DNA of 34,058 bases from Lachnospiraceae bacterium. Lineage in GTDB: Bacteria; Bacillota; Clostridia; Lachnospirales; Lachnospiraceae. Positions within the stretch are counted from its first letter, which is position 1; the number at the start of each line of letters is the position of its first letter. A program made the translations under genes and the position numbers. Below are positions 9,074-16,050 of this stretch, piece after piece. The stretch is from positions 1 through 34,058 of the forward strand of contig JAIKXN010000080.1 in the NCBI GenBank assembly GCA_024684055.1. Direction: 5' to 3'. Under the pieces are notes generated by a model, which was given only the letters and a program-made list of their open reading frames with translations, made no database searches and had not been told where the DNA came from.

Positions 9074-9091
9074 AAAAGTAAGGAGGAGCAT

Positions 9092-9997
9092 ATGACAGTA
9101 CTGCAACTTAAATATGTAATAGCTGTGGCAAATGCGCCTTCTTTGCGTGAAGCCGCAAGCGGACTTTTTATCTCTCAGCCCGCTCTTTCCCTTGCGATCA
9201 GGGAACTTGAAGAGGAGCTGAACGTGCGCCTTTTCGAACGTACCAACAAGGGTATCAGAATAACCAAAGAGGGTGAGGAATTCCTGATCTATGCGAAGGA
9301 AACCGTCAGTCAGTACAAGATCATCGAAGACAGGTACCTCGGAAAAAGGAAGGAAAAAGAGCATTTCAGCGTGTCCATGCAGCACTATGTTTTTGCCGTG
9401 CACGCTTTTGTCAACGTCGTTAAAAAATACGACTCGGAAAAGTACGTATATTCGGTTCATGAAACCAGAACCGATGAAGTTCTTTCGAATGTACGCAATT
9501 TAAAGAGTGAAATAGGCGTTATTTCCTATACTGCCAGAAGTGAGAAAGTCATAAAGAAACTTTTCAGGGAATACGGACTCAAATTCCACCAGCTTATGAA
9601 AAGAGACACCTATGTTTATGTATGGAAAAAACATCCTCTCGCAAAGAAAAAAATACTTTCTTTAAAGGATCTTGAGGAGTATCCCTGCATTTCATTCGAT
9701 CAGAGCAGCGATAACGAATTCTACCTGCCCGAAGAGGCATTAAGCAATTACGAATTCGAAAAGATCATCAAGTCAAACGACAGAGCGACTTCTGCAGAAC
9801 TTATGGCAGCGCTCAACGGCTATTCGATCGGAACGGGAATAATGACCGACAGCGTTGCGATAAAAAACGATTACTGCGTAATCAAGCTTGAGGAGGAAGA
9901 TCCTCTGACAATCGGATATATCGTAAGGGAAAATCATAACTTAAGCGATATCGGAAAAAGCTATATCGAAGAACTGTTAAAGTACAAAGAAAACTGA
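9092..9997 (+). CDS. LysR-family transcriptional regulator
   Basis: 301 residues, standard LTTR length. The N-terminal winged helix-turn-helix is clear at about 16-60 (SLREAASGLFISQPALS, then RLFERTNKGIRITKEG). The C-terminal two-lobed effector domain spans about 90-295. Firmicute and proteobacterial sulfur regulons often use LTTRs (CysB, CmbR, YtlI types) that sense O-acetylserine-like metabolites, and the methylthio-alkane reductase genes of Rhodospirillum are under a LysR protein (SalR). It has a strong AAGGAGGAG site and lies 18 bases after the trans-sulfuration gene, so it is probably expressed with the PLP genes. Its likely targets are the shared elements at 10145-10200 and 15418-15473 (inference). 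Confidence 0.93.
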   Translation: MTVLQLKYVIAVANAPSLREAASGLFISQPALSLAIRELEEELNVRLFERTNKGIRITKEGEEFLIYAKETVSQYKIIEDRYLGKRKEKEHFSVSMQHYVFAVHAFVNVVKKYDSEKYVYSVHETRTDEVLSNVRNLKSEIGVISYTARSEKVIKKLFREYGLKFHQLMKRDTYVYVWKKHPLAKKKILSLKDLEEYPCISFDQSSDNEFYLPEEALSNYEFEKIIKSNDRATSAELMAALNGYSIGTGIMTDSVAIKNDYCVIKLEEEDPLTIGYIVRENHNLSDIGKSYIEELLKYKEN

Positions 9998-10034
9998 TAT
10001 CAGTACCGAAAAAAGTTAAGCAGAAACAGACTGC

Positions 10035-10066
10035 AAAACAGGAAAACAGGAAAACGGGAAAACAGG
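10035..10066. repeat. 8-bp tandem repeat, 4 copies
   Basis: AAAACAGG at 10035, 10043 and 10059, with AAAACGGG at 10051, in the 287-base gap after the LysR gene. It is noncoding, purine-rich and similar in character to the other spacer repeats of this window. Confidence 0.75.
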
Positions 10067-10144
10067 CCGGAAAAAGAATATCCGAATCCTGCAGGGAAAA
10101 GGATAAACACAAAAAGGATCACGGAGTTTTGCAATAAATATCAA

Positions 10145-10200
10145 TTATCACAAATGATAAATATTAGGAATTAGTCAGAAAGAAAAACAGGTGCTATATT
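10145..10200 (+). promoter_or_regulatory. Probable LysR-activated promoter of the ABC importer operon
   Basis: A dyad TTATCA-CAAA-TGATAA (10145-10160) lies upstream of a weak promoter: -35-like TAGTCA (10172-10177), a 17-base spacer and -10 TATATT (10195-10200). The dyad would be centred near -54, which suits a LysR-type activator. A 27-base stretch starting at 10145 matches the stretch starting at 15418 at 23 positions, with the same distance (31 bases) from the shared TTAGG to the -10 box. An alternative reading starts transcription upstream, making 10172-10226 a leader hairpin (AGTCAG pairing with CTGACT, and GGTGC with GTACC). Confidence 0.6.
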
Positions 10201-10228
10201 TTTAAGTACCCAAAGAAAAGCTGACTGG

Positions 10229-10261
10229 AAAACCGGAGGCGATAAACGCTTTCGGTTTTTT
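10229..10261 (+). terminator. Terminator hairpin in the leader of the ABC importer operon
   Basis: A 13-bp stem, AAAACCGGAGGCG pairing with CGCTTTCGGTTTT (two G-T wobbles), loop ATAAA, followed by more T. It lies between the candidate promoter and the start codon at 10285, so it would attenuate the importer operon unless antitermination occurs. It could also simply end read-through from the LysR gene, but no good promoter fits in the 23 bases after it. Confidence 0.8.
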
Positions 10262-10284
10262 ATTATTTAAAAGAGGTGACTGAT

Positions 10285-11343
10285 ATGAAAAAAAACAAAT
10301 TTACGGCATTAACACTAATAGCGTCCATGGCTTTACTGTCGCTGACAGCCTGTAATCCGGGAAACGCTGAAACAGGTGCAAAACAATCAGACGGCGACGT
10401 GGACGTTGTCATCGGAACAGCCAACGGTTCTCTTTGCCTCGCTCCTTTACACATCGCCATCGACAACGGATATTTCGAAGAAGAATTCAAGGCAGCAGGC
10501 GTAACATGGAGGGTTGAGGAAATTGACTTAGGCAATATTTCAGAACTTGTTGCATCCGAAAAGATCGATGCTTCAACACAGCTTGCCGGAGCAATGATAC
10601 CCCAAATCGACAACGGACTTGAAATTGCATTTACTGCAGGTCTTCATACTGGATGTACAAAATATTACGTAAAAGACACATCCATCAAATCGGTAGCAGA
10701 TCTGAAAGGCAAAAAGATCGGCGTACCCGCAATCGGTGATTCATCCGTGATCGCATTAAAGAGAAAACTTTTTGATGAGGGAATCGGAGTAACCACAGAC
10801 AATCTCGAAGTTGAATGGGTTGTATACGCTTTGACCGATCTTCCTCTTGCTTTGGAAAACGGTGCAATTGATGTTGCGGCATTACACGATCCCGTTGCTT
10901 ACAGCGCAGAGCAGGAATACGGTTTCACGAAAATTCTTGACCTTAGTACCGATGAGAAGTTTGCAAACGAATACTGCTGCATGGCTTTTGTAACACAGAA
11001 ACTCGCAGATACGAATCCCAAAGCCGCTGCAGCATATACAAGAGCAATGCTTAAGGCCAGCGCTTTTGTTGAAGCAAATCCCAGAGAAGCAGCCAAAATT
11101 CAGCTGGATAACAATCAGTGTTCCGGCGATCTGGATGTAAACGCATCACTCCTTGAAAGCTATAATTACGGTCCTTCGGTAAGCATCGCATCAACTACGA
11201 TAAACGATGCGGCAACAGAACTTATCAGAATAGGCGAACTTAAAGCAGACGATCCGAAAGTCTTCATAGACAAGGCTTTCAAAACCTTCGAAGGAGTTCC
11301 CGATACTTTCGTATACAGTGACGGAAAATTCGAAGAAAAATAA
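10285..11343 (+). CDS. ABC importer substrate-binding lipoprotein (NMT1/SsuA-like)
   Basis: 352 residues, exported and lipid-anchored: a lysine-rich start, hydrophobic core and lipobox LTAC with lipidated C23. The mature part is a type II periplasmic-binding fold of the NMT1/THI5-SsuA group (GTANGSLCLAPLHIAIDNGYFEEE, split here as GTANGSLCLAPLH then IAIDNGYFEEE; later DLKGKKIGVPAIGDS and ALENGAIDVAALHDPVAYS). Such proteins bind sulfonates, taurine, nitrate or thiamine precursors. The surrounding cysteine and nitrogenase-like genes make an organosulfur ligand most likely (inference). ATG 10285 has AGAGGTGA 9 bases upstream. It begins a compact six-gene run that extends to 15370. Confidence 0.88.
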   Translation: MKKNKFTALTLIASMALLSLTACNPGNAETGAKQSDGDVDVVIGTANGSLCLAPLHIAIDNGYFEEEFKAAGVTWRVEEIDLGNISELVASEKIDASTQLAGAMIPQIDNGLEIAFTAGLHTGCTKYYVKDTSIKSVADLKGKKIGVPAIGDSSVIALKRKLFDEGIGVTTDNLEVEWVVYALTDLPLALENGAIDVAALHDPVAYSAEQEYGFTKILDLSTDEKFANEYCCMAFVTQKLADTNPKAAAAYTRAMLKASAFVEANPREAAKIQLDNNQCSGDLDVNASLLESYNYGPSVSIASTTINDAATELIRIGELKADDPKVFIDKAFKTFEGVPDTFVYSDGKFEEK

Positions 11344-11365
11344 TAAATGCTCAAAGAGGTAATAC

Positions 11366-12328
11366 ATGAAAAGTAAAGGACTTGCAGTATTGAAACTGTT
11401 TTTACCGTATCTGGCGATAGCCGTTTCATTACTGGTATATTTCCTGGTTCCCGGGAACGGAAAACAAAAACAGACAGATCATCCCTATTACGTATATTTT
11501 CTTTTAATCCTTGGAGTCGGTTTTCTCGTTTTCGCATTAGTGGGAATTTTTAATTCAAACATAAGAAAAACTGCCTTTGAGAAGGCTCCGTTTTTTACGG
11601 GAGTTATAATATTTCTTCTTTTTCTGAATTTTATTACGACCAAAACACTTCTTTTGCCGACACTTTATTTTCCGTCCCTGGACAGGATAATCGGTCTTAT
11701 TGTGGAAAATAAATGGTTCCTGTTAAAGAATGTTCTGGATTCGTTCGGACTCTTGGGGAAAGGGTTTTTGTGGGGCGTTTCGGTCGGTTTTCTGACCGGT
11801 CTGGCACTTGGTTATTCAAAGCATGTGGGATACTGGCTTACACCGGTTACCAAGGTGATCGGACCCATTCCCACAACGGCATGGATACCGCTTGCACTTT
11901 CAACATTTCCGACGACACAGTCCGCAAACGTTTTTCTTATCGCTTTTGCGGTATGGTTTCCGGTAACGCTTATGACCAGCAGCGGTATACAGTCGATCCC
12001 AAATGTAAACTTTGAGGTTTCCAAAACTCTTGGCGCCTCAACATTTTATCAGATAGTTCACGTTGCTATACCTGCAGCGATGCCAAGTATCTTTTTGGGA
12101 ATTTTTTACGGTACTGTTTCTTCTTTCGCCACATTAATGGCGGTTGAAATGAACGGTAATTCAAGCGGAATAGGATGGTATATCAACTGGCAGAAATCCG
12201 TAATGATGTATGACGGAGTTTATGCGGGACTTATCATTATAGCGGCTATATGTTCGCTTACTCTGACAATACTTTTCAAAGTGCGTGACAAGGTACTTGT
12301 ATGGCAGAAAGGAGTAATCAAATGGTAG
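11366..12328 (+). CDS. ABC importer permease (NitT/TauT/SsuC type) with N-terminal membrane extension
   Basis: 320 residues. The core (about 110-315) is a binding-protein-dependent permease with the cytoplasmic EAA-type loop around EVSKTLGASTFYQIVHVAIP and SIFLG, which docks on the ATPase. Unlike the roughly 250-residue SsuC/TauC proteins, it has about 80 extra N-terminal residues holding three hydrophobic stretches (near 8-28, 38-62 and 76-96). It therefore has more membrane spans than usual. AGAGGT precedes the ATG. The last 7 bases overlap the ATPase gene, typical of a tightly coupled transporter operon. Confidence 0.9.
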   Translation: MKSKGLAVLKLFLPYLAIAVSLLVYFLVPGNGKQKQTDHPYYVYFLLILGVGFLVFALVGIFNSNIRKTAFEKAPFFTGVIIFLLFLNFITTKTLLLPTLYFPSLDRIIGLIVENKWFLLKNVLDSFGLLGKGFLWGVSVGFLTGLALGYSKHVGYWLTPVTKVIGPIPTTAWIPLALSTFPTTQSANVFLIAFAVWFPVTLMTSSGIQSIPNVNFEVSKTLGASTFYQIVHVAIPAAMPSIFLGIFYGTVSSFATLMAVEMNGNSSGIGWYINWQKSVMMYDGVYAGLIIIAAICSLTLTILFKVRDKVLVWQKGVIKW

Positions 12329-13107
12329 GAGAGATCAGAATAGAAAATGTTTACAAGAGTTTCAAAAATTCCGATCCCGCCAAAGAGGATCTGGTTGCTC
12401 TGAACGGCTTTTCGCTTGATATAAAAGCCGGCTCTTTTGTAAGTCTTATCGGTCCGTCAGGCTGCGGAAAATCAACGCTTTTAAGAATCATAGGCGGACT
12501 TGATAAGGCGACGGAGGGGAAAATATTTGTTGATGACAAGGAAATAAAAAAGCCGGGAAGCGACAGAGGATTTGCTTTTCAGGGTTCGAATCTTTTCCCC
12601 TGGCTTACCGTTGAAAAGAATATCGCATTCGGCCTTAAAGCCAGACATATTTATAAGGATCACAAAAAGGATGTTGAGGAGTATATAAAGCTTGTCGGAC
12701 TGACGGGATTTGAAAAATCCTATCCGCATCAGCTCTCCGGCGGTATGCAGCAGCGTGCTTCGCTTGCCAGAGCGCTTGTCGGACATCCGAACGTACTTCT
12801 TCTTGATGAACCTCTCGGTGCGCTTGATGCATTCACGAGAATGAATCTTCAGGATGAAATACTCAATATCTGGAAAGAACATGACATGACGATGGTAATG
12901 GTCACTCACGACGTGGATGAGGCAATTTACATGTCGGATTATGTTGTAGTCATGTCAGCAAGACCTTCAAAAGTTGAAGCAATAATGAAAATAGATCTTC
13001 CCCGTCCGCGTGCGAGGGCTCAGGATACATTCCAGGAATATCGTACAAAGATTCTGAAAGTACTCGATCTCGGCGGAAAAGTGGAAGACATAGAATACTA
13101 CTTGTAA
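12322..13107 (+). CDS. ABC importer ATPase (NitT/TauT/SsuB type)
   Basis: 261 residues. Walker A GPSGCGKST, Q-loop FAFQGSNLFPWLTV, signature LSGGMQQRASLARAL, Walker B VLLLDEPLGALD and switch histidine VTHDVDEA are all intact. The FPWLTV and GALDAFTR wording is characteristic of the sulfonate/taurine/nitrate branch. ATG 12322 with AAGGAGT upstream is preferred to the in-frame ATG at 12301. It energises the permease it overlaps and most likely powers uptake of the ligand bound by the lipoprotein at 10285. Confidence 0.93.
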   Translation: MVGEIRIENVYKSFKNSDPAKEDLVALNGFSLDIKAGSFVSLIGPSGCGKSTLLRIIGGLDKATEGKIFVDDKEIKKPGSDRGFAFQGSNLFPWLTVEKNIAFGLKARHIYKDHKKDVEEYIKLVGLTGFEKSYPHQLSGGMQQRASLARALVGHPNVLLLDEPLGALDAFTRMNLQDEILNIWKEHDMTMVMVTHDVDEAIYMSDYVVVMSARPSKVEAIMKIDLPRPRARAQDTFQEYRTKILKVLDLGGKVEDIEYYL

Positions 13108-13120
13108 AGGAAGGAATAAT

Positions 13121-13528
13121 ATGAAAAACAGAATCGGATTTTCCATAGGATATATTTTGCTCGGAACACTGCTTATACTCATACCGACCGTAATTTTCCC
13201 GGTATGCGTAAGTGAAAAGAAAATGGCTTGTTTTTACACTGCAAGGGCAGAGATCGGTGTCGGCACGGTGATCATCCTGCTTGGACTGGCATACATATTT
13301 TTTAAATCAGCGGAAATCAGAGCGGGAATTTCTCTCTCGATCGCGATCAATTCGATATTGATCGTCCTTCTTCCGCTCAAGCTTACGGGACTTTGCAAAA
13401 TGAGCGATATGGCATGCAGGATCGGAACACTTCCGGCACTTATCGTTATAACAATTATAATTGCGGCAGTTTCGTTAGGTAACTTTGTATATATTCTGAT
13501 ATCTTCAAAATCAAAAAACAATGAATGA
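13121..13528 (+). CDS. DUF4418-family small membrane protein
   Basis: 135 residues with four predicted membrane helices (about 7-27, 45-61, 67-88, 104-127). It carries the pattern of the DUF4418 family: FPVC (C29) and MACFYTARAEIG (C37) in the first external loop and a second pair C92/C99 in the next loop. These four cysteines could form disulfides or a metal site on the outer face (inference). The family has no known biochemical function but is usually found beside FtsX-like permeases, as here. It overlaps the next gene by 8 bases and follows the importer ATPase by 13, so all are probably co-transcribed. Confidence 0.75.
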   Translation: MKNRIGFSIGYILLGTLLILIPTVIFPVCVSEKKMACFYTARAEIGVGTVIILLGLAYIFFKSAEIRAGISLSIAINSILIVLLPLKLTGLCKMSDMACRIGTLPALIVITIIIAAVSLGNFVYILISSKSKNNE

Positions 13529-14720
13529 TCTGAACGTATTTAAAAGAGCAAAAAGAAACATTAAACAGGTGTATCTTCTGATTACACCTGTTGTTTTACT
13601 CTCGATGGTTTTATTCGCATCTTTTGTGATCGATCTGAGTTTAAAACAGGGAGTAAGTAATCTTGAAAAAAGAATAGGTTCCGACTACATCTTAGTTCCC
13701 AAAGGGGCTAAAAATGATGCCGAAGACATAATTCTGGAGGGAGCAAGAGGGATTTTTTATTTTGACAGATCGGTATATGACGAAGTTAAAAACGTCGAGG
13801 GCGTAAAAGAAGCAACCGAGCAGTTTTTCCTTAAATCCATGGCTGCTGACTGCTGTTCAAGCGAGGTCGAAATAATATTTTACAATCCCGAAACGGATTT
13901 CCTTATCCACCCCTGGATAAGCAGCGAATACAAAAAAGCACAGGATAAAAACTGTGTAGTGACAGGAAGTTTCGTTAATGTCGAGGATAACGGAAATATA
14001 AAAATATTCGGCCGCGAATACAAGGTTGCCGCCAAAATGGCAAAGACCGGCACAAGCCTCGACAGTTCGATCTACTTTACATTTGATTCTCTTGATACCG
14101 TTCTGGCGGATGCAAGCGAAAAGGGATCGTTTATTACCGACGAACAGCAAAACGGAGATTTGATCTCATCTGTTTTTATCAATATTGAAGAGGGATACGA
14201 AGAAGGCGATGTTTTAAACAGGATCAAGACTTCGGTCAGCACGGATTACGATCTGGTCTTTTCGAAAGAACTCTCGAGACAGTTTTCCGACAATCTTTCG
14301 AACATTTACGAAGTTCTCCACATCATAAACATTTTCGCAATCATGTTTTTTGTTGCCATTGATTTCTGCGTCAACTGCATTGTCGTAAATTCCCAAAAAA
14401 CGGAAATAGCACTATACAGAATAATGGGGATCGACAAGAAAAGCATCATAAAGATACTTTTTGAAGATGCCCTTTTAACAAGTATTTTGGGAGGAACAGG
14501 CGGCTGTCTCTTATCGGCGCTTTTTACCGTTCCCTTCGGTGATTATATAGGAAACATGTTGGAAATGCCGTATCTCGGACCGGACTTTTTAAGGGTAACC
14601 CTTTTCATTGTACTGGTTACATTGCTGACGGTGGTCATAGGAATTCTCGGATCGCTTTATCCTATAATCGTTGTCTGTGTTCTGGATCCCTATACCGCTT
14701 TGAGAAAGGAGGGCGAGTAA
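13521..14720 (+). CDS. FtsX/MacB-like ABC permease with a CCS motif in the external domain
   Basis: 399 residues: one membrane helix near 18-40, a large external domain (about 41-265) and three C-terminal helices (about 268-292, 315-340, 357-386), the FtsX/LolE topology. The external domain has a double cysteine C111-C112 in a CCS context followed by FYNPETDFLIHPWI. I associate this pattern with ABC permeases found beside DUF4418-type proteins, including those near Campylobacter-style P19 iron systems. That association is from memory and should be tested. The ATPase gene begins at the last base of its stop codon. Substrate unknown; metal or thiol-related export is plausible. Confidence 0.75.
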   Translation: MNDLNVFKRAKRNIKQVYLLITPVVLLSMVLFASFVIDLSLKQGVSNLEKRIGSDYILVPKGAKNDAEDIILEGARGIFYFDRSVYDEVKNVEGVKEATEQFFLKSMAADCCSSEVEIIFYNPETDFLIHPWISSEYKKAQDKNCVVTGSFVNVEDNGNIKIFGREYKVAAKMAKTGTSLDSSIYFTFDSLDTVLADASEKGSFITDEQQNGDLISSVFINIEEGYEEGDVLNRIKTSVSTDYDLVFSKELSRQFSDNLSNIYEVLHIINIFAIMFFVAIDFCVNCIVVNSQKTEIALYRIMGIDKKSIIKILFEDALLTSILGGTGGCLLSALFTVPFGDYIGNMLEMPYLGPDFLRVTLFIVLVTLLTVVIGILGSLYPIIVVCVLDPYTALRKEGE

Positions 14721-15370
14721 TGCTTCTTGAAGTTAAAGGAATCGAAATGACTTATCCAAAAAGCGACAGGAAGATTTTCGAAAACATCTCGCTCGAGCTT
14801 GACGAAGGTTCTTTTACCGCGGTAACAGGTCCTTCCGGCAGCGGAAAGAGCACTTTTCTGGCGAATGCCGGCGGCTATCTTAAACCGACCGCCGGAAAAG
14901 TGATATTTGAAAATGAAGATCTTTATGAACTGAATGACAAAAGGATTTCCGAAATACATGCGAATTCGATAGGATATGTTCCTCAGAGCAACGCAATGTT
15001 CAAAAAGTTTAACGTACTCGAAAATATCCTGATGTATTCGGAACTGAAAGATGCCAAAGGATCATTTGAGGAAAAAAAGAAAAGAGCCGGGGAGATCGCA
15101 GAAAAATTAAAGATAGATTTTCTTCTTAAAAGATATCCGTATGAACTTTCGGGCGGAGAATTAAAAAGAGTTTCCATAGCAAGAGCGCTCATAAACAGCC
15201 CGAAAATCCTGATTGCGGATGAGCCGACCACAGGTCTTGACAGGGAAACGGGAAAAATAATCCTGGATTTTCTTTCGGATTACAGATCGGAAAAAAATGC
15301 CGTTTTACTGGCAACTCACGATGACGAAGTTCTTAAATATGCGGATAAAAACGTACATTTTAGGTTATAA
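14720..15370 (+). CDS. LolD/MacB-type ABC ATPase
   Basis: 216 residues. Walker A GPSGSGKSTF, Q-loop GYVPQSNAMF, signature LSGGELKRVSIARAL, Walker B ILIADEPTTGLD and ATHDDEVLKYAD are intact, matching the LolD/MacB group that pairs with FtsX-like permeases. The TAATG overlap with the upstream permease shows they form one transporter. It closes the operon; an imperfect hairpin (TAACC...GGTTA with GATAAA/TTTATC, about 15378-15407) follows but lacks a T tract, so some read-through into the next leader is possible. Confidence 0.9.
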   Translation: MLLEVKGIEMTYPKSDRKIFENISLELDEGSFTAVTGPSGSGKSTFLANAGGYLKPTAGKVIFENEDLYELNDKRISEIHANSIGYVPQSNAMFKKFNVLENILMYSELKDAKGSFEEKKKRAGEIAEKLKIDFLLKRYPYELSGGELKRVSIARALINSPKILIADEPTTGLDRETGKIILDFLSDYRSEKNAVLLATHDDEVLKYADKNVHFRL

Positions 15371-15417
15371 AAAAAATTAACCGGCGATAAACAGAATTTA
15401 TCGGTTATAAGCAAAAC

Positions 15418-15473
15418 TTATCACCAATAATAAATTTTAGGAAATTTTCAAATAACACGGCGCGTGTTAAGAT
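15418..15473 (+). promoter_or_regulatory. Probable LysR-activated promoter of the nif-like sulfur operon
   Basis: Shares 23 of 27 positions with the block at 10145. It runs TTATCAC...TTAGG to a weak -35 TTTTCA (15445-15450), a 17-base spacer and -10 TAAGAT (15468-15473), in the same register as the importer promoter. A second dyad, GGTTATAAG-CAAAA-CTTATCACC (15403-15425, one mismatch), overlaps its upstream edge and could be the main LysR contact. Transcription would start near 15480, about 22 bases before the leader peptide. Confidence 0.62.
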
Positions 15474-15501
15474 TTTTTCAGTTGAAAAGAGGACAGAAAA
15501 A

Positions 15502-15585
15502 ATGATCAGAAGAGCAAACTTCAAACAGAATACATGTATGTGTAAAACGATGTGTTCCTTATTAAGACATAAGGTTTGTTTTTGA
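15502..15585 (+). CDS. Cysteine-rich leader peptide (27 aa)
   Basis: A short frame with a good ribosome site (AGAGGA, 9 bases before ATG). It encodes 27 residues with cysteines at 12, 14, 18 and 26, all TGT codons, and ends in VCF-stop. Four Cys in 27 residues, directly in the leader of a cysteine-related operon and immediately before a terminator (15612-15641), is what a translational attenuator of the trp/his type looks like, with Cys-tRNA as the sensed molecule. The last Cys codon (15577-15579) is close enough to the stop for a stalled ribosome to cover the hairpin TACC-CTGA-GGTA at 15586-15597. No protein function is expected. Confidence 0.72.
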   Translation: MIRRANFKQNTCMCKTMCSLLRHKVCF

Positions 15586-15611
15586 TACCCTGAGGTAAAC
15601 TTTGAGTTTGT

Positions 15612-15641
15612 GCAGTTACCGAAAGGTGACTGCTTTTTTTT
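15612..15641 (+). terminator. Attenuator terminator downstream of the Cys leader peptide
   Basis: GCAGTTACC-GAAA-GGTGACTGC (9 bp, one T-G) followed by eight T. Upstream are two small competing hairpins, TACC-CTGA-GGTA (15586-15597) and AAACT-TTG-AGTTT (15597-15609). The stretch GGTAAACT (15594-15601) can instead pair with AGTTACC (15614-15620), with one bulged A, which would destroy the terminator. This gives a plausible terminator/antiterminator switch. Confidence 0.83.
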
Positions 15642-15778
15642 GAGAAAGATCAGATTGAAAATTTTTTGAAGTTTTAGCGTTACCCTTTTTACTTTTGATC
15701 AGGCAAAGCAAAACGACGGTAATGAACGGATATTCAGATCCGAAGATCGATCAAAACGAAAAAGGCAGAGGTTTAAAT

Positions 15779-15925
15779 ATGGCAGAGATAAAAAAAGATA
15801 TCAACGAAAACTACATTGAAGAAGTTAAAAAGGCATTGAAGGAAATAAAATACGGAAGCCTGACACTTATTATTCAGGACGGAAAAGTAATACAGATCGA
15901 TAAAACAGAAAAAGTCAGACTGTGA
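15779..15925 (+). CDS. yezD: YezD-family (DUF2292) small protein
   Basis: 48 residues matching the YezD/DUF2292 pattern: an amphipathic helix (ENYIEEVKKALKEIKYG) followed by a beta-hairpin LTLIIQDGKVIQIDKTEK. The biochemical role is unknown. In Bacillus, yezD belongs to the cysteine-responsive sulfur regulon, so its presence as the first gene here fits. ATG 15779 with AGAGGT upstream is chosen; an in-frame start at 15695 would add 28 unconserved residues. It lies 137 bases after the attenuator terminator and 5 bases before the tRNA-like RNA. Confidence 0.85.
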   Translation: MAEIKKDINENYIEEVKKALKEIKYGSLTLIIQDGKVIQIDKTEKVRL

Positions 15926-15930
15926 CTATT

Positions 15931-16000
15931 GATGCCGTGGCCGCTGGAAAGGCATAGGCGTGCAAAGCTGAAGTTGGCGGTTCGAGTCCGCCCGGTGTCG
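15931..16000 (+). tRNA. tRNA-Cys(GCA)-like RNA with degenerate features
   Basis: Folds as a cloverleaf: acceptor GATGCCG/CGGTGTC (7 bp, two wobbles), D-arm GCC/GGC with GG in the loop, anticodon stem TAGGC/GCTGA (one A-G mismatch, one wobble) with loop GTGCAAA giving anticodon GCA for cysteine, a 4-base variable loop, and a perfect T-arm GGCGG-TTCGAGT-CCGCC. Oddities: base 73 is G where cysteinyl-tRNA synthetase normally needs U, no CCA is encoded, and the A14 and R15 core positions are C and T. It lies inside the operon between yezD and nifB, an unusual place for a tRNA. It may be a functional minor tRNA-Cys, a regulatory tRNA mimic or a pseudogene. Confidence 0.66.
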
Positions 16001-16050
16001 CTTAAAACCAACGAAGAAAGGAGGGGGCTTAAGCTTTTAGGCGAGAAAAT

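Noticed and set aside
15695-15778. A longer YezD start
   Set aside because: The added 28 residues are not like the family, and ATG 15779 has its own ribosome site.
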